Counted from the stretch's first letter, positions 33,846 through 42,739 are shown. The stretch is DNA of 64,000 nt from an uncultured Prevotella sp. (GCA_900316015.1 ONBG01000009.1:1-64000); one strand, 5' to 3'. Notes: generated by a model from the sequence alone, not told the origin. A program made the numbers and translations.

Positions 33846-36032
33846 ATGAAGAAATTATTTGTGTTGTCGTTATGTCTTCTCTTCACCTTGATGAGTCGTG
33901 CTTATCAACTGATCAAGCCGAGCGTAAAGACACCGACGAGTTTTGCGATTTTTATCGATCAAAAGAGTTATGACCGTGTTGCAGATGCCGTGAAGGCGTA
34001 TCGTAACAGTATAGAAGCTGATCATTTGGGGACTTATCTCGTCGTTGACGACTGGCAGAATCCCGAAGCGATCAAGAAGTTGATCATCCAATGGCATGGA
34101 GACCGTAAGCAACCCCTTGAAGGGGCTGTCTTCGTGGGGGATATTCCTATCCCCATGATTCGGGATGCGCAATATCTCACCTCTGCTTTCAAGATGGACC
34201 AGCGGCGTGACTGGAAAGAATCGTCTGTGGCAAGTGACCGTTTTTATGATGACCTCGACTTGAAGTTCAACTTCTTGAAACAAGACAAGGAGAAGCCGCT
34301 TTACTTCTATTATTCACTTCGTGCAGACAGTAAGCAGTATCTTTCTCCCGACATCTATACTGGGCGCATTAAGCCCCTTGAGTTGAAAGGGGTGGACAAA
34401 TACAAAATGCTTGCCGACTATCTCTATAAGGTAGCGCGTTTAAAGAAGGCAGAAGCAGGCAATGTTCTTGACAACCTCACCATGGCTCGCGGTCATTCTT
34501 ATAATTCCGAGGACAGGAATGCTTGGGCAGGAGAGCAGATGGCTTTGCGTGAACAAATGCCGCAACTATTCCAGGTTGGCAATACGGTGAAGTTCATGGA
34601 CTTTGACATGTTCTACCCTGCCAAAAAGATCTACCTCAACGAGGTTATGAACCAAGACTTGGATGTTCTTTTGTTCCATCATCATGGGGCTCCTGATACC
34701 CAATATCTTAATGGTTATCGGGAGGATTCGAACGTTGGCCCAAGTATTGAGAACATCAAGCGTTTCCTGCGGAGTAAGGTACCAGCTTTGGCTGAGAAAG
34801 TGGGACGCGATAGTGCCGTGGCAACGTATGCCAGGAACTATGATGTCCCCAAGTCGTGGTGTGAGGAAGCCTTCGATCCAGCCAAGATCTTAGCTGATTC
34901 CCTTGCAAGTGCCGACCAGGATATATATACCTCTGATATTCGCCGGATCACTCCGAATGCACGTTTCGTCCTCTTTGACGCTTGCTTTAATGGATCTTTC
35001 TATGAGGATGACAATATTGCAGGGGCTTATATCTTCAATGCGGGCAAGACTATTGCCACCATCGGGGGAACCGTGAATGCCTTGCAGGACAAATGGCCGG
35101 ATGAGTTTGTCGGACTCTTGGCTTCTGGGATGCGCGTGGGACAGTTTAACCGCTTCTCCGGTTATCTGGAAAGCCATCTGATTGGCGATCCTACGTTCCA
35201 TTTCAAGAGCAACAGCTCCCTTCCTTTCGACATCAACGAGTCGATTGCCTTGCACAACAAGGATGCCAAATTCTGGAGATCCAAACTCAATAGTCATGTG
35301 CCTGATGTTCAAGCCATGGCCTTGCGCCAGTTGCAGTGGGCGGGGGTCAGCGATGTTGTGAACATATTGAAAGGCTCCTATCTGAAAAGCAATGATTTTG
35401 TAGTGCGCATGGAAGCCATTAAGCTCCTTGCCCTTTTCCATCCGTTGGAATCAGTGTCCATCTTGCCGAAAGCACTGAATGACAGTTATGAGTTAGTGCG
35501 CCGTCTCTCAATGGCATACGCGCAGCGAAATGGAGACCCACAACTGATTCCTGCTATTGTAAAGACTTATCTGCAGCGGGGACAGGAACAGCGTTTCTCC
35601 TTCCATGTCCTAACGGGCATTGATGCCTTTGACCCAGATTTAGTCCTGCAGGAACTCAAGAGACAATCTTCCCAGTTGCAGTTGTATAGCGATACTATAT
35701 CTGTTCGGTTAGGCAAGCGTCTACAAAGTGTGAAGGCAGACCAGGCTGAGGCTCTTCAGATGATCAATGATACAAAGGCAAAGCCAAGATCACGGGCGAA
35801 TACGATCTATCATTATCGTAATAACCCTCAGGCAATAGCTATTCCTGCATTGTTGAAGGTCGCAGCCAACGATCAAGAGGATAAGGTGGTCCGTCTCGCC
35901 GCAATCCAAACGTTAGGCTGGTATGATACCAATTACCGGCGTGCAGATATCGTCTCGGGTCTTACTCAAATCAAAACCTCGGATGTTGAACTGTCGGAAG
36001 AGATTCAGAAGAGCATCCATCGCTTAAGATGA
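33846..36032 (+). CDS. C25/gingipain-like cysteine peptidase with HEAT-like tail, paralogue 3
   Basis: 728 residues with a signal peptide ending in SRAYQ. The shared motifs are GAVFVGDIPIPMIR, SVASDRFYDD, YTGRI, HHHG (candidate His280), FDACFNG (candidate Cys380) and ESHLIGDPTFHF. The tail again has HEAT-like helices (VQAMALRQLQWAG, VVRMEAIKLLALF, RRLSMAYAQRNGDPQLIPAI). Like its neighbours it ends with LGWYDTNYRRADIV, matching LAWFDTSYRRDDIM in paralogue 1. It is the last gene of the operon, before the terminator at 36055-36092. Confidence 0.75.
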   Translation: MKKLFVLSLCLLFTLMSRAYQLIKPSVKTPTSFAIFIDQKSYDRVADAVKAYRNSIEADHLGTYLVVDDWQNPEAIKKLIIQWHGDRKQPLEGAVFVGDIPIPMIRDAQYLTSAFKMDQRRDWKESSVASDRFYDDLDLKFNFLKQDKEKPLYFYYSLRADSKQYLSPDIYTGRIKPLELKGVDKYKMLADYLYKVARLKKAEAGNVLDNLTMARGHSYNSEDRNAWAGEQMALREQMPQLFQVGNTVKFMDFDMFYPAKKIYLNEVMNQDLDVLLFHHHGAPDTQYLNGYREDSNVGPSIENIKRFLRSKVPALAEKVGRDSAVATYARNYDVPKSWCEEAFDPAKILADSLASADQDIYTSDIRRITPNARFVLFDACFNGSFYEDDNIAGAYIFNAGKTIATIGGTVNALQDKWPDEFVGLLASGMRVGQFNRFSGYLESHLIGDPTFHFKSNSSLPFDINESIALHNKDAKFWRSKLNSHVPDVQAMALRQLQWAGVSDVVNILKGSYLKSNDFVVRMEAIKLLALFHPLESVSILPKALNDSYELVRRLSMAYAQRNGDPQLIPAIVKTYLQRGQEQRFSFHVLTGIDAFDPDLVLQELKRQSSQLQLYSDTISVRLGKRLQSVKADQAEALQMINDTKAKPRSRANTIYHYRNNPQAIAIPALLKVAANDQEDKVVRLAAIQTLGWYDTNYRRADIVSGLTQIKTSDVELSEEIQKSIHRLR

Positions 36033-36054
36033 TGGGTGTTAACAAGTAAAGCAT

Positions 36055-36092
36055 AAATCCCCGTAGTCCTTAGTGATTACGGGGATTTGTTA
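36055..36092 (+). terminator. Terminator of the TonB/C25-like operon
   Basis: AAATCCCCGTA (36055-36065) pairs with TACGGGGATTT (36078-36088), an 11-bp stem, followed by a short T-containing tail (GTTATAT). Confidence 0.75.
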
Positions 36093-36154
36093 TATGATGG
36101 GAAATGGAGGAACGATGGCACCTTGGTGTGTCCTTCTTCCCAAAGGATGGTGCT

Positions 36155-36202
36155 AAAAAGAAAAGCGGAAATCCTTTTTGATGAGGATCTCCGCTTCTTT
36201 TT
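36155..36202. terminator. Terminator of tRNA-His, possibly bidirectional
   Basis: AAGCGGAAATCC (36163-36174) and GGATCTCCGCTT (36185-36196) form a 12-bp stem with one mismatch. Read on the minus strand it is followed by TTTTCTTTTT, and on the plus strand by CTTTTT. Confidence 0.85.
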
Positions 36203-36208
36203 GAGGTG

Positions 36209-36283
36209 GGTGGGTAGAGGGACTCGAACCCACGACATTCAGAACCACAATCTGACGCTCTAACCAACTGAACTATACCCACC
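36209..36283 (-). tRNA. tRNA-His (anticodon GTG)
   Basis: On the minus strand a GTGGGTA/TACCCAC acceptor stem, a D-arm (GTTCAGTTGGTTAGAGC), an anticodon arm TCAGA-TTGTGGT-TCTGA with anticodon GTG, and a T-arm (GTGGGTTCGAGTCCC) are complete. An extra 5' G and an opposed C73 fit the G-1:C73 pair special to tRNA-His. CCA is not encoded. It has its own promoter at 36311-36342 and its own terminator. Confidence 0.95.
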
Positions 36284-36310
36284 ATTTTGGTTACTTATCG
36301 AAAGCGAGTG

Positions 36311-36342
36311 CAAAGATACGGGATTTATTTGGATTGACCAAA
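36311..36342 (-). promoter_or_regulatory. Promoter of tRNA-His
   Basis: The minus strand carries TATCTTTG (36311-36318) and TTTG (36339-36342) with 20 bp between, a full consensus pair, about 28 nt before the tRNA. Confidence 0.85.
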
Positions 36343-36415
36343 CAAATCCCGATATTTTTTCAATTGAGTCATCAAAAAAGTCGTTTTTGGCTTCTTTTCC
36401 GATCAATATGCTTCT

Positions 36416-36841
36416 TTATTTAGCAGGACTGGTTGGTGCTGTTGGTTCTGCAGGAGCAGCATTGCCTTTTGTTGCAGGAGCAGCAGTTCCTTTCCCAGCA
36501 TTTTGTTGAGCACCAGTTGCAGGTGCCTGACCAGCTCCGAATCCCTGTGTGTTTGTCGGGTTTGTTGCCTCATTTTGCGTTGCACTCTGCTCAAGGACAC
36601 TTTGTTCACCTGTGGCTTGTGGTGCGGTATAGGCACATACGACGCTACAAACTACCAAAACAATGGCAAGTCCCCATGTAGCCTTTTCAATGAAGTCGGT
36701 GGTCTTGCGTACACCCAGAAGTTCGTTTGAAGCGGAGAAGTTGGATGCAAGACCTCCTCCCTTTGATTCCTGAATCAAAACTATCCCGATCATCAAGATT
36801 GATGCCAGACAGATGATTACAATGAATAATGTGTAAACCAT
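36416..36841 (-). CDS. secG: Preprotein translocase subunit SecG
   Basis: 141 residues. Two membrane helices (about 2-23 and 53-73) flank the conserved loop IQESKGGGLASNFSASNELLGVRKTTDFIEK (shown in part: GGGLASNF). SecG is the small subunit of the SecYEG channel in the inner membrane. The C-terminal 60 or so residues are Ala/Pro/Gln/Thr-rich and low in complexity, a common extension in Bacteroidota. It is the last gene of the sigma-54 regulator-lptE-TPR-secG run, 6 bp after the TPR gene. Confidence 0.95.
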   Translation of the reverse strand: MVYTLFIVIICLASILMIGIVLIQESKGGGLASNFSASNELLGVRKTTDFIEKATWGLAIVLVVCSVVCAYTAPQATGEQSVLEQSATQNEATNPTNTQGFGAGQAPATGAQQNAGKGTAAPATKGNAAPAEPTAPTSPAK

Positions 36842-36847
36842 TTTTCT

Positions 36848-37612
36848 TTACTTATTTATTTTGTTATTTATAATCAATTTCTCTAAGAAACGAATTTGGT
36901 CTGCAAAGTAAGCATTTTTTTTTGGATAATTCAAATTTAATCGCTGAATTATTTCCAACGCCTTTGAATATCTGCCTTGTTTAACATATATTTTGGCTAA
37001 TGTCTCGGTGAAATATCCCTCATCGCCCTCATTTTCTTCGTTTTCTGGTTTCTCTTCTAATTGTGGGACATACTCAGGTTCTTCTTTCAACTTGATCTTC
37101 CCACTGTCATTGTTTATGAAATTATCAATCAGATCTTGCCCTTTCATCTGCGGGACCTTCTCTGTTTCTTCTTTCTCCTCCTCACTTTCTGTCTCCAATA
37201 GGTAGCTGACGTAATCCACGGCAGCATCGGCAGGTGTGGGCTTCCGTTTCGTTTTCTTTGCATCTGAGTCGTCAGCGGGGATGGAGTCCAGGAAAGTATC
37301 GATCAGTGACAATGTCCTACTGCCGTTTCCCCCATTGTCCTTGGCAGGAGCAATCTCTTTCTTAGAAGAGCGAACTTTCGTCTGATAGTGTGCTGCTTCC
37401 ACCAAATTGAAAATTACTTTACGGTCGGTAATATAAATGGCTGCGCGTCGTAATTCCTCATCGAAGGATGGGTCGTGGAGGATATACAGGTTTTGCAGCA
37501 TCAACAGGCGTGCCGATTGGTAATAAGGATAGAGCGCAAGCATACTTCGGAGATCATAGAGGGTCTCCTTGTCCATCTGTTCCGGATGCTTGATAAGTTG
37601 CGTTAGATCCAT
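36848..37612 (-). CDS. TPR-like hypothetical protein between lptE and secG
   Basis: 254 residues with no signal peptide. The N-terminal 110 residues are helical (LRSMLALYPYYQSARLLMLQNLY). The centre is charged, with Glu/Lys-rich stretches and probable disorder (about 125-190). A single tetratricopeptide-like pair near the C-terminus (YFTETLAKIYVKQGRYSKALEII, with LNLNYPKKNAYF after it) ends the protein. This conserved but uncharacterised gene usually sits between lptE and secG in Bacteroidota. It is probably cytoplasmic and its function is unknown. Confidence 0.8.
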   Translation of the reverse strand: MDLTQLIKHPEQMDKETLYDLRSMLALYPYYQSARLLMLQNLYILHDPSFDEELRRAAIYITDRKVIFNLVEAAHYQTKVRSSKKEIAPAKDNGGNGSRTLSLIDTFLDSIPADDSDAKKTKRKPTPADAAVDYVSYLLETESEEEKEETEKVPQMKGQDLIDNFINNDSGKIKLKEEPEYVPQLEEKPENEENEGDEGYFTETLAKIYVKQGRYSKALEIIQRLNLNYPKKNAYFADQIRFLEKLIINNKINK

Positions 37613-37625
37613 ATTTCTTTGATTT

Positions 37626-38147
37626 TTACCAGTTGGCTACTGTTGCGTTGAAGATCTGGTCTGTCAAGTCTTTTACCATCTCTGTGACCAATTCTTCCTG
37701 TACCTGATTCAGACTTTGCGTTGTCTCGTATGTCTTCGTTGATGTAAACTGTTGCTCAAAGTCCTGTGAATGGTCCTTCCTGTTGACAAATCTCACGTTG
37801 ACGGTCATCGCCAGCGCTGTTTGGGCTGAATATCCCTCGCTGGATACAGACTTGTTCCGTTGCGTATATTGAGTAATCTCGCCGGAGATATCCAAGTCGC
37901 CATTCCTTTTTACTTGTTGCAGGTGGGTATGGCTGGCAAAGACATCCTTGAGCTGTGTATTGAACATGGGTGCCATGGGACCCCATACATAACTGCTTCG
38001 ATTGGGAAAGTCGGCTATGGTAATGGTCTTTGTCTTCGAGTAATCGATACTGGCTCCATTGAAGCCATAAGTGACCTTGCACGATGAAAGCATCATCGTT
38101 AGGATCATGGCGAAGAGACAAGAGATGTAGATGAATTTCCTTTGCAT
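37626..38147 (-). CDS. lptE: LptE-family lipoprotein
   Basis: 173 residues with a lipoprotein signal; the lipobox is MLSSC (Cys near 23). The mature start (YGFNGASIDYSKTKTITI) and the pattern of ALAMTVNVRFVNRKD followed by LVTEMVKDLTDQIF match the Bacteroidota LptE family. LptE plugs the LptD barrel and takes part in lipopolysaccharide delivery to the outer surface. It begins 1 bp after the sigma-54 activator gene ends, so the two are surely cotranscribed. Confidence 0.88.
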   Translation of the reverse strand: MQRKFIYISCLFAMILTMMLSSCKVTYGFNGASIDYSKTKTITIADFPNRSSYVWGPMAPMFNTQLKDVFASHTHLQQVKRNGDLDISGEITQYTQRNKSVSSEGYSAQTALAMTVNVRFVNRKDHSQDFEQQFTSTKTYETTQSLNQVQEELVTEMVKDLTDQIFNATVANW

Positions 38148-38148
38148 G

Positions 38149-39402
38149 TTATTTCCCGTCTAATCCATATTGTTTGATTCTCCGATAGAGTGTCCGGTCG
38201 GAGATCCCCAATTCCTGAGCTGCCTTTTTGCGATTGCCTCCGTTACGTTCCAAGGCTTTTTCTACCATCTGCCTGCCTAAGTCATTCAGGTTGAGCGTCT
38301 CGGGTTCATTGATCTCCTCCGCTTCCGCTTCCTCGGCTCCTGTCTGTTGATAGCTGTTCGGCAAGAACCTGGGCTCGCTAATGGACGTGGTTCTCGTAGC
38401 TTCGAGGGATGCACTCTCATGCTGTCTGCGATAAGCGGCTGTGTCTTCTAATTCGCGGCGCTCGTCTATTTGCTTGCGCAAGCTATTCACGTCATGTTGC
38501 AGGTTGTTGATATTTCCCCGTAATTCATATAGAACCTTGAAGAGCATCTCACGTTCATTCTCATAGGAATGCCCATCAGGCTTACTAATGGTTGCAAGCT
38601 CTGTGCTCACAGGGTCTTGTGGAATGAATTGCTCCAGGATATGTGCATCAATGTCCCTTTTCTCGCTGAGCACAGACATCTGTTCCGTGATGTTCTTCAG
38701 TTGGCGCACGTTTCCCGGCCATTTGTATTTCAACATCAGGGCTTTGGCGTCATCTGTCAGCGTGATTTTCGGAAGGCGGTATTTCTCTGCCATCTGCATG
38801 GCGAAGAGTCGGAAGAGCAGGATAATGTCATTCCCTCTGTCTCGCAACGGTGGCATCTGGATGGGAATAGTGCTCAAGCGATAGTACAGGTCTTCGCGGA
38901 AGCGCCCTTCACTGATGGCTTTCCTCATGTTGACATTCGTGGCAGCGACGATCCTGACATCTGTCTTCATGATCTTCTGTCCGCCTACGCGGATATATTC
39001 CCCTGTTTCCAACACACGCAAAAGCCTTGCTTGGGTAGCAAGCGGGAGCTCACCCACCTCATCCAAGAAGATGGTACCCTTATTGGCAACCCCGAAATAG
39101 CCCTCGCTTTCTCCGATAGCCCCGGTGAAAGAACCCTTCTCATGCCCAAAGAGCTCACTGTCAATGGTTCCTTCGGGAATGGAACCGCAGTTGATGGCAA
39201 AGTATTTCTCCTTGCGCCTGGGTGAGTTGTCATGGATCACCCTTGGGATAATTTCCTTTCCGACTCCACTCTCACCGACAATGAGCACTGAGAGGTCTGT
39301 CGGCGCTACTTGTAGTGCCACATCTAAAGCATGGTTTAATCCGTCACTGTTGCCGACGATATTATACCGCTGTTTGATTTTTTGCAGTTCTGATGTATTC
39401 AT
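38149..39402 (-). CDS. Sigma-54-dependent transcriptional activator without receiver domain
   Basis: 417 residues. The AAA+ domain starts almost at the N-terminus: Walker A GESGVGKE (43-50), sigma-54 contact loop GSFTGA (90-95, the usual motif being GAFTGA) and Walker B TIFLDE (110-115). A coiled-coil-like linker (about 285-330) and a Fis-type helix-turn-helix at the C-terminus (KKAAQELGISDRTLYRRI) follow. No receiver, PAS or GAF domain is present, so it cannot be a normal response regulator. It would activate RpoN promoters. It heads the lptE-TPR-secG run. Confidence 0.93.
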   Translation of the reverse strand: MNTSELQKIKQRYNIVGNSDGLNHALDVALQVAPTDLSVLIVGESGVGKEIIPRVIHDNSPRRKEKYFAINCGSIPEGTIDSELFGHEKGSFTGAIGESEGYFGVANKGTIFLDEVGELPLATQARLLRVLETGEYIRVGGQKIMKTDVRIVAATNVNMRKAISEGRFREDLYYRLSTIPIQMPPLRDRGNDIILLFRLFAMQMAEKYRLPKITLTDDAKALMLKYKWPGNVRQLKNITEQMSVLSEKRDIDAHILEQFIPQDPVSTELATISKPDGHSYENEREMLFKVLYELRGNINNLQHDVNSLRKQIDERRELEDTAAYRRQHESASLEATRTTSISEPRFLPNSYQQTGAEEAEAEEINEPETLNLNDLGRQMVEKALERNGGNRKKAAQELGISDRTLYRRIKQYGLDGK

Positions 39403-39409
39403 TGGGTGA

Positions 39410-39417
39410 CAAAATTA
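39410..39417 (-). promoter_or_regulatory. -7 element of the sigma-54 activator gene, possibly leaderless
   Basis: The minus strand reads TAATTTTG, a match to TAnnTTTG. The ATG at 39402 begins about 7 nt downstream, near the expected start of transcription. Confidence 0.6.
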
Positions 39418-39506
39418 CATATTTTATTTGATATAACTGCAATTTTGGCAGGAAAATATAGAGAGTTTAGGGTTGAAAGCCAGGAATTAAGGAATGATAA
39501 GGATCC

Positions 39507-40526
39507 TTACTCTTCGTTTCCTGGCTCCTTTATTGCGGATGGGGCATCCTTTCCTTTCTCTAATTTGATGAGCAGGAGTCCGATTCCTGTCCAGATCAGT
39601 TCACGGATACGGACGATCAAAGCAACGAAGATACCAGCACTGGCAGGGATTCCCATGCCGTGTGTTGACATCAGGAAGCCTCCTTCCCGCCCTCCTAACT
39701 GAAGGGGGATGAAGAAGAGCAGGTTGGCAAACAATGACGTGAATGCCAGGATGAGCACGCAATGCAGGTAATTGACAGAGGGGAGCAGCACCAACAGGCA
39801 GAAGAATACTTCCATGGCAGAGCATATCCTGCAACAGAGTTCCAGAAGGACTGCAGACACGAACGTCTTTCTGTTCTGGCGGTTCAGTGCGGCAATCTGC
39901 TCGTCAATGGTATCCAGTTGCTGCCGATGGTTCTCGATAAAGGGCTTTGCCCATTTCTTGATGAGGGGCAGATGCCGTAGGACGTTCATCGCCCTTACAG
40001 CCAATCCCTTGCGATAACCGGCAATAAAGAACCAGATTCCGAGACAGCAGAAGGCGATAATGGCTGTGAGCAGTCCTCCCATCAACAAGCTGACATGCTG
40101 CGTGAGGATATAGGCAATGGCAGACAGAAGCCAGAACCAGAAATGGCTGAAGATATGGGTCATCGCATATAGGATGACGGATGAGGAAGCGCGTTCTGTC
40201 CCGATCTTTGGGGCCAGTTCCATGATGCGGTAAGGCTCACCACCCATCAGTCCTCCCGGGGTGGCATAGTTCAAGGCGAATCCGGAGATCGTGACCTTAT
40301 ACAGCCACCAAAAGGGTATCTTGCATGTCCCTCCCGCCTTAATGATGATATACCAGGCGGAAGTATTAAACAGGTATAGGAATCCCCAGAGTGCTACGAC
40401 GGCAAAGAACCAGTAGCCTGCATTTTGCAAACCACTCCATACTTCCTTGAAGTCCAACTGCGTGACCATGATGATCAGCACGGCAAGACCGAAGATAAAG
40501 AAGCCGTTCTGGTATTTCTTCTTCAT
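39507..40526 (-). CDS. Flippase-like membrane protein (LPG synthase TM region/UPF0104 family)
   Basis: 339 residues with about eight hydrophobic segments. The family's signature is visible: [22 protein letters not shown] after the third or fourth helix, and [17 protein letters not shown] near the end. Relatives such as AglD and the MprF membrane domain move or modify lipid-linked molecules. The exact substrate is unknown. It is the last gene of the rlmN-DUF4837-pdxA run, 3 bp after pdxA-like. Confidence 0.85.
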   Translation of the reverse strand: MKKKYQNGFFIFGLAVLIIMVTQLDFKEVWSGLQNAGYWFFAVVALWGFLYLFNTSAWYIIIKAGGTCKIPFWWLYKVTISGFALNYATPGGLMGGEPYRIMELAPKIGTERASSSVILYAMTHIFSHFWFWLLSAIAYILTQHVSLLMGGLLTAIIAFCCLGIWFFIAGYRKGLAVRAMNVLRHLPLIKKWAKPFIENHRQQLDTIDEQIAALNRQNRKTFVSAVLLELCCRICSAMEVFFCLLVLLPSVNYLHCVLILAFTSLFANLLFFIPLQLGGREGGFLMSTHGMGIPASAGIFVALIVRIRELIWTGIGLLLIKLEKGKDAPSAIKEPGNEE

Positions 40527-40529
40527 ATA

Positions 40530-41822
40530 TTAGGAGGGCTGATTGTCAGACTGGGGTTGTTTTTGCTCAGGCGTTTCTGGCACTTGGGCAGCAGGTTCCG
40601 CGGTGGCAACTTGCGCCGGGGTGACAGGTTGTGAGGGTTGTTGACTGGATATTTGCTTGTCAGGGCGTTTTTGCGAGGCTTCCTTCTTGGAAGAAGGATG
40701 GGTTGTGACTTTCCCGTCTTTCGTCTCCTTGATACTGTTCTCGTGCTTTTTGGGGATCGTGAATCTCACCTTTTCACTGTCGTCCCGTTTCTCGTGATAG
40801 AGCTTCTGCAAGGGGTTTGCCAAGGGCTCGTCATAGATATCGCGATTTCTGAACACGTCAATGGCTGTATAGATGGCATGTCTCAACGAGGTCTCATCAG
40901 CAATGCCTTGACCGGCGATGCCAAATCCTGCATCGTCGTTGGGCGTTGCACAGACGACGGGCAGCCCTGCATAATAGATCACTCCATCTGTGGGATAGAG
41001 TGCCGTGAATGGTGCCATGCCTTGGTCGTGGTACATGGCAAGGATCCCGTCAAATTCCCCATAGTCGCCATTGGCAAAGAACGTGTCTGCAGCATAAGGA
41101 CCGAATGCTTCTATGCCCTTGTCGGATAGTTCTTCCACAGCAGGCTTAATGGCTTCCTGTTCTTCTTTTCCGAAGGTCTGGTTGTCATTGCTGTCTGGGT
41201 TCAAGGCGAGAATGGCAATGCGCGGGTTGGTGATCATGAAGTCGCGCTTCAGGCTGTTAAAGAGGATGGCAGCCTTGTCAACGATATTCTCTTTCGTGAC
41301 GAACATGGATACTTCACTCAGTGGAATCTCGTCCGTCAGCAGTCCTACTCTGATATTCTCGTTGAGGATGATGGGCAGTATCTCCGATCCATTGCTCAGG
41401 TTCTTGCGTACATATGCTTCATTGCCCTCAAATCCCTGCTGCCCGTTTTTGATAGCAGGCGCAGTGACCAATACGTCAAATAGTCCTGCTTGGAAATCGT
41501 TTGCTGCACGTTGCAGTGCCTTGGAGGCAGCTATTGATGACTCGTCTGTGGGCGTTCCTAAGTCTACTTTCACGTCATCGTCGAATGTCGTCAACATGTT
41601 CACCCGTCCATCGCGTATTTCCTCCGCATGGCTGATAATGCTGAAATTGGCCTGCATGTTCAATGCCTTCCGATGGTAGGAAGCCACTTTAGGGGATCCA
41701 TAGATGACAGGAGTGCATAACTCCAGCATGTCTGGTTCTGAGAAAGTTTTAAAAATCAGTTCATATCCGATACCATTGGTGTCGCCATGCGTGATGGCAA
41801 CCCGAATCTTTCGATCTTCCAT
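40530..41822 (-). CDS. pdxA: PdxA-family dehydrogenase-like protein with altered metal ligands and low-complexity tail
   Basis: 430 residues. Residues 1-345 align with PdxA (4-hydroxythreonine-4-phosphate dehydrogenase, pyridoxal phosphate synthesis): ITHGDTNGIGYE at the N-terminus, DVLVTAP and MYHDQGMAPF (His265). Relative to the E. coli enzyme two of three metal-binding His are replaced (Glu165 and Asp210), and the substrate motif GHTE reads GNEA (133-136). TSxDHGTA reads ATPNDDAGF. The last 85 residues are Lys/Gln/Pro/Ser-rich and look disordered. Enzymatic PdxA activity is therefore uncertain. It lies 5 bp after the DUF4837 gene. Confidence 0.75.
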   Translation of the reverse strand: MEDRKIRVAITHGDTNGIGYELIFKTFSEPDMLELCTPVIYGSPKVASYHRKALNMQANFSIISHAEEIRDGRVNMLTTFDDDVKVDLGTPTDESSIAASKALQRAANDFQAGLFDVLVTAPAIKNGQQGFEGNEAYVRKNLSNGSEILPIILNENIRVGLLTDEIPLSEVSMFVTKENIVDKAAILFNSLKRDFMITNPRIAILALNPDSNDNQTFGKEEQEAIKPAVEELSDKGIEAFGPYAADTFFANGDYGEFDGILAMYHDQGMAPFTALYPTDGVIYYAGLPVVCATPNDDAGFGIAGQGIADETSLRHAIYTAIDVFRNRDIYDEPLANPLQKLYHEKRDDSEKVRFTIPKKHENSIKETKDGKVTTHPSSKKEASQKRPDKQISSQQPSQPVTPAQVATAEPAAQVPETPEQKQPQSDNQPS

Positions 41823-41827
41823 ATCTT

Positions 41828-42739
41828 TTATTCTTTTACCTTTAATGTATATAGTACGGCTTCCAATTGCCGCATGAGATTTCTTTTCTTCATTTCCGGG
41901 GCATAGACGAATCCTTCAACGGTAATGACCCGGTGGCGGATGCTGTCGTCAAGGGTATGGCTGATAAAGGGTCCGCCCATGGCATCTCCTTCCATCTCCC
42001 AAAGTCCTTTCGTGATCAGGCGTGTCCCGCTTTTCGTCCTTTCACGGGTTCTTCTCACGCTTTCATGGACAGTCGCCATGTACATGTCATCTGTTTCGCC
42101 TTTGATATTTGCCTTCATGACACTGTCGCGGTTCGTTCCGAAGTAGATACAGATATTCTGCATGCCCGTTGTGGCATTGTTCGACAGCCATAGGAAATCC
42201 TTTCCCTTTTTGCTGGAGGTCATGTCGACAGGTATCCAGAGATCAATTCCGAACCGCCTGCGGATCTCCTCCTCCATCTTGATATTGTGCTTTTCTCGCA
42301 AGCGCAGGATCTGGTTGTTGAGCTCTGCCCGGTTGAGTAGCATCCTCAGTTGTGGTCCTAACTTAGGCATATCGGCTTTCAGTGCCTGAACGGAAGGTGA
42401 ACCGATGTACACAACCATTTGGGGTTCTGCATCCACATTCTTGGCATATCGGATCCTCGTTGCCGTGAAAACCTGTGGGTTGATGCTCACCTTGACGATC
42501 AAGTGGGATAGCCGTAAGGCTTGTCCGATATCCTCCCCTTGGAGGGAAGAGATATCGAAGGAGGGTTCCGATTGGGGCAATCCTTCCACGTCCGCGTCCA
42601 ATTCCTGGTAGACGGTACTGTCCCGGTCACCGGCTAACAACACCTCAAAGGGGCGACCGCCACTGCGGGGCAGGAGTGGGCTCCGGTCACTGCAACTGCA
42701 GAGGAGAAGCAGCAAGAGTGCCCAACTAACGCCTTTCAT
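41828..42739 (-). CDS. DUF4837-family lipoprotein
   Basis: 303 residues from the ATG at 42739, which starts a lipoprotein signal (LLLLLCSCSD); an upstream open frame overlaps rlmN in another frame and was discarded. The body (RPFEVLLAGDRDSTVYQEL, FTATRIRYAKNVDAEPQMVVYI) matches the Bacteroidota family DUF4837, whose function is unknown. The start overlaps the end of rlmN by 14 bp, which means tight coupling. Confidence 0.8.
   Translation of the reverse strand: MKGVSWALLLLLLCSCSDRSPLLPRSGGRPFEVLLAGDRDSTVYQELDADVEGLPQSEPSFDISSLQGEDIGQALRLSHLIVKVSINPQVFTATRIRYAKNVDAEPQMVVYIGSPSVQALKADMPKLGPQLRMLLNRAELNNQILRLREKHNIKMEEEIRRRFGIDLWIPVDMTSSKKGKDFLWLSNNATTGMQNICIYFGTNRDSVMKANIKGETDDMYMATVHESVRRTRERTKSGTRLITKGLWEMEGDAMGGPFISHTLDDSIRHRVITVEGFVYAPEMKKRNLMRQLEAVLYTLKVKE

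Noticed and set aside
29498-36032. Assigning the three C25-like proteins to type IX secretion
   Set aside because: Their C-termini are helical and lack the beta-sandwich sorting tail seen in the subtilase.
36070-36285. 71-codon minus-strand ORF
   Set aside because: It runs through the tRNA-His gene and its terminator.
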